Shown in pieces: positions 56,509-64,000 of a stretch of 64,000 bases of DNA. The notes beneath the pieces are model-generated. The model was not told the DNA's origin, did not search any database, and saw only the letters and a program-made list of their open reading frames with translations. Each line of letters opens with the position of its first letter. Position 1 is the first letter of the stretch. A program made the translations under genes and the position numbers. The stretch lies in assembly GCA_013177945.1 (NCBI GenBank), contig JABLXW010000003.1:106953-170952 (forward strand). The letters run 5' to 3'. This stretch comes from Bacillota bacterium (lineage in GTDB: Bacteria > Bacillota > DSM-12270 > Thermacetogeniales > Thermacetogeniaceae).

Positions 56509-57318
56509 TTGACAGAGCTCAACAATATCATCGAGGGCGCCTTTAACCTGTTTGCCGAACTGCTTGCGCTTCAGGAAAGTTACCTGCCGAAAATTTCCCA
56601 CTTTCAACCCTCTCTTTCTCAAGAAGAGGTTGAACGGCGCCTGGGCCAGGGTGAAAATCTCTTGAGTTTCTATTTACCCCTTGTTGATCTTTGTTTGTGT
56701 TCCGAGCTGCAGCAGGAAATTTGCCGTTTAGTCTCGAAACACCGACCTGAAAAAAATTTTGAGCTTGAAAAAATCGGTGCATATCTGGCTGCCCATCCCC
56801 GGGTTTACGAAGATTTTCTCAAGCAAAACAGGAGTTTTTCTCCCCCTGCTGATTTGCGGGAGGAAACCGAACTTCTAGACTTCATTGTTTACCAGACCAT
56901 GCGCCCCTTTCTGCAAAAGTTTGCTCTTCAGGCTCGTTCTTTGATTCAGGACGAGCAATGGATGCGAGATTACTGCCCTGTTTGCGGCGAAAAACCCCTC
57001 CTTTCTTACCTCCGGAGGGAGGATGGGAAGAGAGTGCTGGTATGCCCTCTCTGCGCTACGGAGTGGTGCTACCGCTACCTTGTCTGTACCTGGTGCGGCA
57101 ACGAGGAGCACAGGAGTTTCAGGTATTTTGAAGTGGCCGAAATCACGGGGTACGAAGTCTACGTTTGCGAAAAATGCCGGGGTTACCTGAAAACTTATAA
57201 TGAGAAAAAGGGAACAGGGCATGATGACTGGGTGCTGGAGGATGTCAGGACCTTATTGCTGGATATGATCGCCTTTCGAGAAGGATTTACGCGTCCCGGA
57301 GGCAAAATACTTCAATAA
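56509..57318 (+). CDS. fdhE: Formate dehydrogenase accessory protein FdhE
   Basis: A 269-residue maturation factor that binds formate dehydrogenase before export. The C-terminal part has zinc-ribbon-like cysteine pairs: CPVCGEKPLLSYLRRE, CPLCATEWCYRYLVCTWCG and CEKCRGYLKTY. TTG at 56509 follows GAGGAGGG. Position after fdhABC confirms the assignment. Confidence 0.92.
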   Translation: MTELNNIIEGAFNLFAELLALQESYLPKISHFQPSLSQEEVERRLGQGENLLSFYLPLVDLCLCSELQQEICRLVSKHRPEKNFELEKIGAYLAAHPRVYEDFLKQNRSFSPPADLREETELLDFIVYQTMRPFLQKFALQARSLIQDEQWMRDYCPVCGEKPLLSYLRREDGKRVLVCPLCATEWCYRYLVCTWCGNEEHRSFRYFEVAEITGYEVYVCEKCRGYLKTYNEKKGTGHDDWVLEDVRTLLLDMIAFREGFTRPGGKILQ

Positions 57319-57353
57319 AGTTGGGAGATCTCCCTGAAAAGCGGGGAAACCTT

Positions 57354-58001
57354 ATGGAGCAGGCAAATCTCTATCCCGTTTGCTTGAAGCTGGAGGGGCA
57401 GAAGTGCCTGGTTGTCGGCGGTGGAAAGGTTGCCCAGCGGAAGGTAGCGGGGCTAAAAAGATGCGGAGCGGCGATCTTTTTGGTCAGCCCCAGATTAACT
57501 CCGGTTCTGGCCCGGGCGGCCGCGCGGGGGGATTTTCAGTACTTCCGCAGGGGGTTTGAAGAGCGTGATCTTGAGGGGATGCGGCTGGTGATCGCTGCTA
57601 CCGATAACCGGGCATTAAATGCGCAAATTGCAAGAATGTGTGAGGAACGGGGAATTCTGGTCAACGTTGCAGATAATCCGGCCTTAAGCACCTTTTTCGT
57701 TCCTGCATATTTTCACCGGGGCCCCCTCTGCATCAGCATTTCTACAGGGGGAAAGAATCCTCTGCTCGCACGCCGCCTCCGGGAATTTTTGCAGACCGAA
57801 ATAGGCCCCGAATTCGGAGAACTCGCCCTTTTACTGGGAGCTTTGAGAGAGCAGATTCGGGTCAAGATTCCCGATCAATTCCAGCGTCAAAAGGTTTGGG
57901 AAAAAATTTTAACCCGGGATATAATTAACCAGCTAAAAGGAGGAAATATAGAACTCCTGAAGGAGCAGGTGGAGGCATGTTTATCGCTGCTGTTGGAATA
58001 A
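57354..58001 (+). CDS. Precorrin-2 dehydrogenase/sirohydrochlorin ferrochelatase (siroheme synthase N-domain)
   Basis: A 215-residue protein like the N-terminal part of CysG (Met8p/SirC). It oxidises precorrin-2 with NAD and may insert iron. The Rossmann loop is KCLVVGGGKVAQRKVAGL, then LVIAATDNRALNAQIA, VNVADNPALSTFFVPA and the active-site region ISISTGGKNPLLARRLRE. ATG at 57354 is chosen over TTG at 57321, both with weak ribosome sites. Its end overlaps hemA by 25 bp. It serves siroheme or corrin synthesis, the latter needed for the corrinoid proteins. Confidence 0.92.
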   Translation: MEQANLYPVCLKLEGQKCLVVGGGKVAQRKVAGLKRCGAAIFLVSPRLTPVLARAAARGDFQYFRRGFEERDLEGMRLVIAATDNRALNAQIARMCEERGILVNVADNPALSTFFVPAYFHRGPLCISISTGGKNPLLARRLREFLQTEIGPEFGELALLLGALREQIRVKIPDQFQRQKVWEKILTRDIINQLKGGNIELLKEQVEACLSLLLE

Positions 58002-59293
58002 ATCACCGAACGGCTCCCGTAGAGGTGAGGGAAAAACTTGCTTTTGGGAAAACAGGTCTCATTCCGGTCCTCCTGGAAGTCAAAGAATTGCCGCCCGTGC
58101 ACGGCTGTGTTGTTCTTTCAACCTGCAACCGCACGGAAATTTATGCTGCCGTAACCCAAATTAAAGAAGGACTTAAAGCTCTGGGAGATTACCTCCAAAA
58201 CAAGGCGCAGCTCACTGACAGGGAGGCCTCCCGGTTTTTCCAGAGCTGGACCTGTTACGAAGCCATCAATCATTTGTTCCGTGTTGCTGCAGGTCTTGAT
58301 TCCATGATCCTCGGTGAGACGGAGATCCTTGGGCAGGTTCGTGAAGCTTACGAACTGGCCTGCAGGCTGAAGGTTGGAAACAATGTTGTCAACACTCTTT
58401 TTCAGGAAGCAATCAGGATTGGAAAGCGCGTCCGGACCGTCACCGGGATCGATCAGCACCCGGTTTCGGTTAGCTATGCCGCCGTGGAACTCGTCAAACA
58501 AACATTTGGTGATCTGCGGGGGTGTACCGTTCTCATCATTGGAGCAGGGGAGATGGGTGAACTTACTTTAAAACACCTGGTGGCCCAGGGTGTCAGTACT
58601 ATCCTGGTCTCAAACCGTTCATTTGAACGGGCAGAAGCCCTGGCCCGGGTCTACGGCGGGGAGGCGATCCGGTACGACCTTCTTTTCTCTCAACTGGAGC
58701 GCGCGGATATCATCATCGGCTGCACGGCCGCGCCTCACTTTGTCATCACCGCCGGGCAGGTTCGCCAGGCTGTGGCCGCAAGGAGAGGGCGCCCCCTTTT
58801 TTTCCTTGATATTGCCGTTCCCCGGGATATCGATCCCTCTGTCGGAAAAATTCCCGGAGTGGTGCTCTACGATATTGATGACCTGGAGCACGTTGTGCTT
58901 GAACATATGGATGAGCGCAAGAAAGCTGCGGCGGCGGCCGAGGAAATGATCAAAGAGGCCGTCGGGGAGTTTCTGAGGTGGCTCAGTTCGCTGTCGGTTG
59001 TTCCGACCATCAAAGCCCTCCGGGCAAAGGGGGAAGCCATTAAAGAGGCGGAATTGAAGCGGTATTTGAATCGTTTGGGAAAATTGGACGCGCGCTCCGA
59101 AAAATTAATCCGCGCCCTGGCCCACTCTTTAATGAACAAATTCTTGCATACACCGATCGTGCGTTTAAAAGAATATGCCGGCACCCACGAGGGCCATCTG
59201 TACAGCCAGGTGCTGGAAAACTTATTTGACCTGGAAGTGGAGTGCGATGAAAGCGGGACATTTTCTCCGGAAGTTCAAAGCTGCGAAGTGTGA
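57977..59293 (+). CDS. hemA: Glutamyl-tRNA reductase
   Basis: First committed step of C5 tetrapyrrole synthesis. The 438 residues show the start GINHRTAPVEVREK, catalytic Cys in LSTCNRTEIYA, GLDSMILGETEILGQV, NADPH loop IIGAGEMGELTLKHL and the C-terminal dimer helix. ATG at 57977 follows GGAGGC inside the end of the preceding gene. hemC and hemD are not in this window; hemB is the next gene. Confidence 0.96.
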   Translation: MFIAAVGINHRTAPVEVREKLAFGKTGLIPVLLEVKELPPVHGCVVLSTCNRTEIYAAVTQIKEGLKALGDYLQNKAQLTDREASRFFQSWTCYEAINHLFRVAAGLDSMILGETEILGQVREAYELACRLKVGNNVVNTLFQEAIRIGKRVRTVTGIDQHPVSVSYAAVELVKQTFGDLRGCTVLIIGAGEMGELTLKHLVAQGVSTILVSNRSFERAEALARVYGGEAIRYDLLFSQLERADIIIGCTAAPHFVITAGQVRQAVAARRGRPLFFLDIAVPRDIDPSVGKIPGVVLYDIDDLEHVVLEHMDERKKAAAAAEEMIKEAVGEFLRWLSSLSVVPTIKALRAKGEAIKEAELKRYLNRLGKLDARSEKLIRALAHSLMNKFLHTPIVRLKEYAGTHEGHLYSQVLENLFDLEVECDESGTFSPEVQSCEV

Positions 59294-59320
59294 TCGGCAG
59301 GTGAAGGGAGGGAGAGTTTC

Positions 59321-60301
59321 TTGTATTATCCTCAGTTGAGATTGCGCCGGCTGCGTCAGAGTCCTGCCTTGCGCGAGCTGGTTCAGGAAACAAGGCTTAC
59401 CGTGCAGGACCTGATCTACCCCCTTTTTGTCTGCCCCGGGACTGGATGCAAGGATCCTGTTCTTTCTATGCCCGGCGTTTTTCGCTTTTCCCCTGATTTG
59501 CTCTTGCAGGAGGTGGCAGCAGCACGGGAGGTTGGAATTCTGGCGGTTCTGCTCTTCGGCATTCCTGAGGGGAAGGATGAGGCAGGGACGGGGGCTTATG
59601 ACGAACAGGGGGTTGTTCAGGAGGCGGTTCGCTTGCTGAAAGCCCACTTTCCGGATTTAATCGTGATTACCGATGTCTGTCTCTGCGGCTACACCAGCCA
59701 CGGCCACTGCGGCGTAATCAGGGACCGGGTAGTTGCCAATGACGAAACACTTCCCCTTTTGGCTCAAACCGCCCTTTCCCACGCCCGGGCTGGAGCGGAT
59801 GTTGTCGCACCTTCAGATATGATGGATGGGCGCGTCAAGGCAATCCGCGAAAAATTAGATTACCACGGCTTTTCCCATATTCCCATCCTTTCCTACGCAG
59901 CCAAGTTTGCCTCTTCTTTTTACGGGCCCTTCCGGGAGGCTGCCGCTTCGGCGCCGGCCTTCGGGGACCGGCGCTCTTATCAGATGAATCCGGCAAACCG
60001 GAGAGAGGCTTTGCAGGAGGTTTTGCTGGACTTGGCCGAGGGGGCAGACATGGTCATGATAAAACCGGCTCTGGCCTACCTCGATATCATCCGGGAGGTT
60101 CGGGAACGAGTGCTTTGTCCACTTGTTGCCTACAATGTAAGCGGGGAGTATTCTCTGGTGAAAGCTGCCGCAGCCCAGGGCTGGATTGACGAAAAAAGCA
60201 CGGTGCTTGAAATTCTTACCGGAATTAAGCGGGCAGGTGCGGATTTGATTGTTACTTACCATGCCAGAGACGCAGCCCACTGGCTGCGTGAGGTAAGCTA
60301 A
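59321..60301 (+). CDS. hemB: Delta-aminolevulinic acid dehydratase (porphobilinogen synthase)
   Basis: Condenses two aminolevulinates. The 326-residue protein has Zn-site cysteines in [14 protein letters not shown], the two Schiff-base lysines in [15 protein letters not shown] and [12 protein letters not shown], and a C-terminal [12 protein letters not shown] at 59321 follows GGGAGGGAG. It lies 27 bp after hemA. Confidence 0.96.
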   Translation: MYYPQLRLRRLRQSPALRELVQETRLTVQDLIYPLFVCPGTGCKDPVLSMPGVFRFSPDLLLQEVAAAREVGILAVLLFGIPEGKDEAGTGAYDEQGVVQEAVRLLKAHFPDLIVITDVCLCGYTSHGHCGVIRDRVVANDETLPLLAQTALSHARAGADVVAPSDMMDGRVKAIREKLDYHGFSHIPILSYAAKFASSFYGPFREAAASAPAFGDRRSYQMNPANRREALQEVLLDLAEGADMVMIKPALAYLDIIREVRERVLCPLVAYNVSGEYSLVKAAAAQGWIDEKSTVLEILTGIKRAGADLIVTYHARDAAHWLREVS

Positions 60302-60329
60302 ACAGAAGTGTGGTGCAGTCTTCTGCCAA

Positions 60330-61100
60330 ATGGATTATGGACTTTTTATTAAGAAAATCGGAAGCATTACCGGGATTGATTTAACCAGCTACAAACGCCC
60401 TCAAATGGAGCGCCGCATTAACTCACTAATGCGCGCCCAGGGTTTTCACAATTATCTTGAATACCTTCACGAATTGCAGAAAAATCCTGTGCAGCTGGAA
60501 AAGCTTCTCAACCACCTGACCATCAATGTTTCCGAATTTTACCGGAATCCTCCTCAATGGGAGGTTTTAAAAACCAGGATCCTTCCGGAAATTTTAAAGG
60601 TTAACCCACGCCCCAAGACCTGGAGCGCGGGTTGTGCTACAGGGGAAGAGCCTTATACGCTTGCCTTGGTCTTGCGGGAAAGTGTTGCTGGGCCCTTCCC
60701 CCGGATTTTAGCTACAGATATTGATGAGAGGGTGCTTGCAAAAGCAAGAGCCGGTATTTATCAAGAAAAAGCGGTTGCCAACGTTCCCAAGGAGCAGTTG
60801 AGAAAATATTTTTTGCAGAGCGGTGATACTTACCAGATTAAGGATGAAATTAAAAAACTGGTTAATTTTCAGCGCCACGACCTCCTCAAAGATCCCTTTG
60901 ATTCCTTTTTCGATTTGATTCTCTGCAGAAATGTTGTTATTTACTTTACCGAGGAGGCAAAGGAGCTTCTCTATAAGCGATTTCGGGACGCCCTGCGGCC
61001 GGGGGGTGTTCTCTTCACCGGCAGCACAGAACAAATTTTCCAGGCCTCCCAGCTCGGATTGGAGGCCGTTGCATCATTTTTTTACAGAAGGGTCCTTTAA
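60330..61100 (+). CDS. CheR-type protein-glutamate methyltransferase
   Basis: A 256-residue chemotaxis methyltransferase. The N-terminal helical domain (residues 1-75) has KRPQMERRINSLM. The SAM domain shows WSAGCATGEEPYTLAL, ILATDIDERVLAKAR, FDLILCRNVVIYF and the end GGVLFTGSTEQI. No receptor, cheB or flagellar gene is near it, so its partner is unknown. ATG at 60330 has no clear ribosome site. Confidence 0.9.
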   Translation: MDYGLFIKKIGSITGIDLTSYKRPQMERRINSLMRAQGFHNYLEYLHELQKNPVQLEKLLNHLTINVSEFYRNPPQWEVLKTRILPEILKVNPRPKTWSAGCATGEEPYTLALVLRESVAGPFPRILATDIDERVLAKARAGIYQEKAVANVPKEQLRKYFLQSGDTYQIKDEIKKLVNFQRHDLLKDPFDSFFDLILCRNVVIYFTEEAKELLYKRFRDALRPGGVLFTGSTEQIFQASQLGLEAVASFFYRRVL

Positions 61101-61102
61101 AT

Positions 61103-61552
61103 TCAAATTTTTTCCTGGACAAGGTATGCTTTTGTTCTCTTGATTCCGAATGCCAGGGCGCGGTTGTGGCTTTCCATGAACAGGTCGATTCGCTTGCCCT
61201 TGATTGCGCCGCCGGTATCCTCTGCAATGAAGGTGCCAATTCCTTCCAGATAAACAATACTTCCCAGCGGAATCACTTCAGGATCAACGGCGATGGTACG
61301 GTTTACACGGGCGCGGTTGCCGCTGCTTGTAATCCCGTCGCTTTTGCCGCAGCATAGAGAGCATGGACAGTAGGCTGTAACCTCTACCGGGAAAGAGCGG
61401 CCTGCACGGTAGCTTTCCCGGTTGTCAAGCCAGGCATATGTTGCAGCCTGCTGATTTTTGTGCAGCTGATTTGCAAATGCTGCAGGAGGAGATGCTCAAG
61501 AAGATAGGGCAAGACCAAGTGCCAGGCTTAAGAGAATCTGTTTTAGCTTCAT
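61103..61552 (-). pseudogene. 3D-domain (RlpA-like/YabE-type) protein with in-frame TGA
   Basis: Read on the minus strand from ATG 61552 (AAGGAGGT about 12 bases upstream), 149 codons give a secreted protein. The signal peptide is MKLKQILLSLALGLALSS-(TGA)-ASPPAAFA, then a linker and a 3D domain: VEVTAYCPCSLCCG, TSSGNRARVNRTIAVDP, VIPLGSIVYLEG, and the three conserved aspartates ending EDTGGAIKGKRIDLFM. The TGA at codon 19 (61496-61498) breaks the signal peptide. No SECIS hairpin is evident, so it is likely a nonsense mutation or read error, not selenocysteine. Otherwise the gene is intact. Such proteins cut or bind peptidoglycan. Confidence 0.78.
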
Positions 61553-61660
61553 CTGGTTAAAAAATACCTCCTTGACACGGTTTCTATAATTTAGCTTAAA
61601 CCATCGAATCGAAAATTATTTTGTCAATAATTGGAAATAGTTTTTGAGTGGGTGGGAGAG

Positions 61661-63868
61661 ATGGGAGCCGAGCCAAAAACTATTTTTGCCCTGGATACCG
61701 GTACCAGGTCTGTCGTGGGTCTTGTGGTCCAGGTAGGTTCCGAATCTTCCAAAGTGCTTGCTGTTTTCCGGGAAGAACACCAGGGCAGGGCAATGCTTGA
61801 CGGACAGATTCATGATGTAAACCAGGTGGCCGGGGTTGTTCTCAAGGTGAAACGACAGCTTGAGAAAAAATTAGGTTTTTCCCTCCAGAAGGCTGCCGTT
61901 GCTGCTGCTGGCAGGGCTTTACTGACAAGGCGCCAGCAGCTGGAAAGAACTATCTCGCCGTGGTATGAAATCAAAGAGGATGAAGTGCGGGGTTTAGAAC
62001 TTGAAGCGATTCGTTTGGCAGAACAGTCCCTGGCGCAAAATAAGGAAAAAAAAGATAAGTATTACTGCGTTGGTTACAGTGTAGTCAGGCACCTTCTGGA
62101 TGGTGAAGTGATTGGAAATCCTATAGGGCACAGAGGAAGGCTGCTTGGAGTAGATTTGATTGCAACCTTTTTGCCCCAGGTAGTGGTGGATTCTCTGATT
62201 GCAGTTTTAGAGCGGGCCGGTTTAGAAATAGAAGTTCTGACACTTGAACCGATCGCCGCTCTGGAATACATCATCCCTCCTACAATGCGCCAGCTGAATC
62301 TTGCTCTGGTTGATATAGGAGCCGGCACCTCCGATATCGCAGTTACTGCAGGGGGAAGCGTGATTGCCTTTGCGATGGTCCCTCTTGCCGGTGACGAGGT
62401 TACCGAGAAGCTGTGCAGTTTATATCTTTTAGATTTCATGGTCGGAGAACAGGTGAAACGAAAACTAAGAGAAAAAGAAGTTGTCACTTTTAAAGATGTT
62501 TTGGGGATTCGGCACAAGGTGTCGAGCGAGGAAATTATTGCTTCTTTAAGAGGAACAATCCAGGAAATAGCCCGCCGCATTGGTGAAACCATCCTTGAAT
62601 TAAATCAGGGTCCTCCCCAGGCCGTGCTCTGCATCGGAGGGGGGAGCTTGACGCCCTGCCTCACGGAGGAACTGGCGCTCGTTTTGGGTCTTCCAAAGGA
62701 GCGGGTGGCGGTTCGGGGCTCCGAGGATGTACCCCGGGTGGAGGGTTTAACCCGCATCCTTGCAGGCCCGGAGGGAGTGACTCCTTTGGGAATTGCAATG
62801 ATGGCAGCGCGCCCCCAGGCCCTCACCCTGAGTCAGGTTCAGGTGAACGGAAAAAGCGTGAGGTTTTTCCGGGGAGAAAAGACCACGGTCGGCGATGCTC
62901 TCCTTGCGGCAGGAATGGGATTTACGGAGTTGCTCGGGAAGCCCGGTCTCCCCCTGACAGTTGAGGTAAATGGAAAAATCAGGATCATAAAAGGGAAAAT
63001 GGGACAGCCGGCCGAAATTTTTCTCAACGGAGTGCCGGCAGGTCTTGATACCCCTCTTCCTCCCGATGCTGTAATCGAAGTGGGGGAACCGGAATCCGGC
63101 CTTGATGCCACTGCACTGGTTAGAGATGTTTTGCCTCCCGATGTACCTGCCGTAAAAATATTTTATCACGGAGTCCCCAAAATACTGGAGCCCTTAATTC
63201 TTGTCAACGGAAAAGCGGCAACGCCAGATACTCCTCTTGAAGATGGCGCTCGGGTGAATTGCCGCCCGGTGAGGACGGTTTTCGAGGCCCTGGCGGCACT
63301 GGGTTTTTCCGAATCTCAGTTATCACGGAGAATTCTAAAAGTTACTTTAAACGGGAAGCCAAAGGAGGTAAGTTACTATCCCTTTCGAATCTATAAAAAC
63401 CGTCGTCTCGCTCTGCTTGAAGATGAAATTAATGAAGGAGACGAACTGGTTTACGACTCCACCCCCGTTTTTTACCAGATTAAGGATTTGCTGCAGGAAG
63501 AGGAAGGGGTTGGATTAGCCCAAAAAGAGATTGGGGTTTTTGTCAACGGTGAACGGATCACTTTAGCCTTGGGAGGGAGGCGTATTTTAAAGAACGGAAC
63601 CGAGGTTGATCTTGAGGATGTGATAGAAGATGGTGATGAGATCAGAATAAGCAGCGAAAATACAGCCACTCCGATCCTGGCTGATGTCTTTAAGTACATC
63701 ACTATTGAGCAGAAGTCGCTCCGGGCTGCGGCACGCCTTGTCATGCTTGTCAACGGACAGGAAGCCCAGTTTACAACCCCTCTTAAGGATGGTGATAAAA
63801 TTCGGATTTACTGGAAGGATGAAGGGCAGCTTGAAGGAAGCCCTTTTGAGAAAGCATCCCCCACTTGA
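61661..63868 (+). CDS. FtsA/PilM-like actin-fold protein with repeated beta-grasp-like tail
   Basis: A 735-residue protein. Residues about 5-390 match the FtsA-type ATPase: FALDTGTRSVVGLVV, VAAAGRALLTRR, LEPIAALEYII, LVDIGAGTSDIAV, VPLAGDEVTEKL and CIGGGSLTPCLTEEL. FtsA is normally about 420 residues. The extra 340 residues contain at least five short units around VNG or LNG followed by DG-rich turns (e.g. LVNGKAATPDTPLEDGARV, VNGQEAQFTTPLKDGDKI), a ThiS/ubiquitin-like appearance. ATG at 61661 is the better start; the frame opens at 61631. Downstream is a leader for the next gene. Confidence 0.8.
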   Translation: MGAEPKTIFALDTGTRSVVGLVVQVGSESSKVLAVFREEHQGRAMLDGQIHDVNQVAGVVLKVKRQLEKKLGFSLQKAAVAAAGRALLTRRQQLERTISPWYEIKEDEVRGLELEAIRLAEQSLAQNKEKKDKYYCVGYSVVRHLLDGEVIGNPIGHRGRLLGVDLIATFLPQVVVDSLIAVLERAGLEIEVLTLEPIAALEYIIPPTMRQLNLALVDIGAGTSDIAVTAGGSVIAFAMVPLAGDEVTEKLCSLYLLDFMVGEQVKRKLREKEVVTFKDVLGIRHKVSSEEIIASLRGTIQEIARRIGETILELNQGPPQAVLCIGGGSLTPCLTEELALVLGLPKERVAVRGSEDVPRVEGLTRILAGPEGVTPLGIAMMAARPQALTLSQVQVNGKSVRFFRGEKTTVGDALLAAGMGFTELLGKPGLPLTVEVNGKIRIIKGKMGQPAEIFLNGVPAGLDTPLPPDAVIEVGEPESGLDATALVRDVLPPDVPAVKIFYHGVPKILEPLILVNGKAATPDTPLEDGARVNCRPVRTVFEALAALGFSESQLSRRILKVTLNGKPKEVSYYPFRIYKNRRLALLEDEINEGDELVYDSTPVFYQIKDLLQEEEGVGLAQKEIGVFVNGERITLALGGRRILKNGTEVDLEDVIEDGDEIRISSENTATPILADVFKYITIEQKSLRAAARLVMLVNGQEAQFTTPLKDGDKIRIYWKDEGQLEGSPFEKASPT

Positions 63869-63933
63869 TGCAACGGCCATGTAAAATTTCAGTAGGTAAA
63901 AGAAGGGGATCGGCTCCTTAAAAAGAAAAGAGA

Positions 63934-63979
63934 CCTCGGCACCCAAAATCTATCACCCCAAAAAGGAGTGTGAGGTCTC
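63934..63979 (+). promoter_or_regulatory. Leader hairpin before the last partial gene
   Basis: GAGACCTC (about 63930-63937) is complementary to GAGGTCTC (63972-63979) and would sequester AAAGGAG and abut the ATG at 63980. The loop is about 34 bases. It could regulate translation, or be a chance inverted repeat. Confidence 0.35.
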
Positions 63980-64000
63980 ATGCTAGATATTCGCCACATA
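63980..64000 (+). CDS. Start of a gene, possibly seryl-tRNA synthetase
   Basis: Only seven codons are in the window (MLDIRHI), after AAAAAGGAG. Seryl-tRNA synthetases of Firmicutes often begin MLDI/MLDL followed by Arg/Lys and a hydrophobic residue. That similarity is the only evidence. Confidence 0.3.

Noticed and set aside
61166..61357. 63-codon plus-strand ORF
   Set aside because: Antisense to the 3D-domain coding sequence.
61496..61498. Selenocysteine in the 3D-domain protein
   Set aside because: No hairpin with a GGUCU-type loop follows, and a selenocysteine in a signal peptide would make no sense.

Overview
The window looks like a chromosomal segment of a spore-forming, strictly anaerobic Firmicute of the Thermacetogenium/Moorella/Desulfotomaculum type. 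This is an inference from gene content: spoIVA, a GTG/TTG-rich start codon set with strong AGGAGG ribosome sites, orphan hdrCB, a selenocysteine formate dehydrogenase with membrane subunits, and a corrinoid methyltransferase island.

Layout. (1) 1-11.9 kb is mostly housekeeping: end of der, plsY, gpsA, a broken phosphatidylserine decarboxylase, a solo fabH with an HTH regulator, spoIVA, and a compact threonine operon hom-thrC-thrB-lysC. (2) 11.9-40 kb is an accessory island built around one-carbon chemistry and heavily damaged by mobile DNA. It holds a PocR/AraC-type regulator, three intact corrinoid proteins, one frameshifted corrinoid gene and one corrinoid fragment. It also holds four non-pyrrolysine MttB-family methyltransferases, an MtrH-type methyl-tetrahydrofolate methyltransferase, an ATP-dependent corrinoid reactivator, an MFS carrier, a DGC-domain protein and two DUF1638 proteins near the two ends. 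Between them lie two IS1182-like elements, a group II intron sitting behind a terminator (itself hit by an IS remnant), relics of IS21, IS1634, IS630 and IS110, and a possible IS200/IS605 omega-RNA relic. (3) 40.2-64 kb returns to core genes: tRNA-Pro(GGG), a glycosyltransferase, an AlkP-like membrane protein, an FAH-family hydrolase, speD, hdrC-hdrB, a degenerate prenyl synthase subunit, ubiD-ubiX, a polyprenyl diphosphate synthase, tatC, fdhA(Sec)-fdhB-fdhC-fdhE, a siroheme/heme segment (precorrin-2 dehydrogenase, hemA, hemB), cheR, a 3D-domain gene with an in-frame TGA, and a large FtsA-like protein.

How it works together (inference). MttB proteins would move a methyl group from a quaternary or tertiary amine to a DxHxxG corrinoid protein, the MtrH-like enzyme would pass it to tetrahydrofolate, and the [2Fe-2S]/ASKHA protein would rescue oxidised Co(II). 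The methyl group then feeds the Wood-Ljungdahl route, where formate dehydrogenase and HdrBC-type redox proteins belong. The tetrapyrrole genes help supply corrinoid, and tatC exports the Tat-signal formate dehydrogenase. The most interesting unexplained parts are the paired DUF1638 genes and the DGC protein bracketing the methyltransferase set, and a perfect 22-bp tandem direct repeat just upstream of the corrinoid/mttB operon that looks like the operator of the AraC-type regulator.
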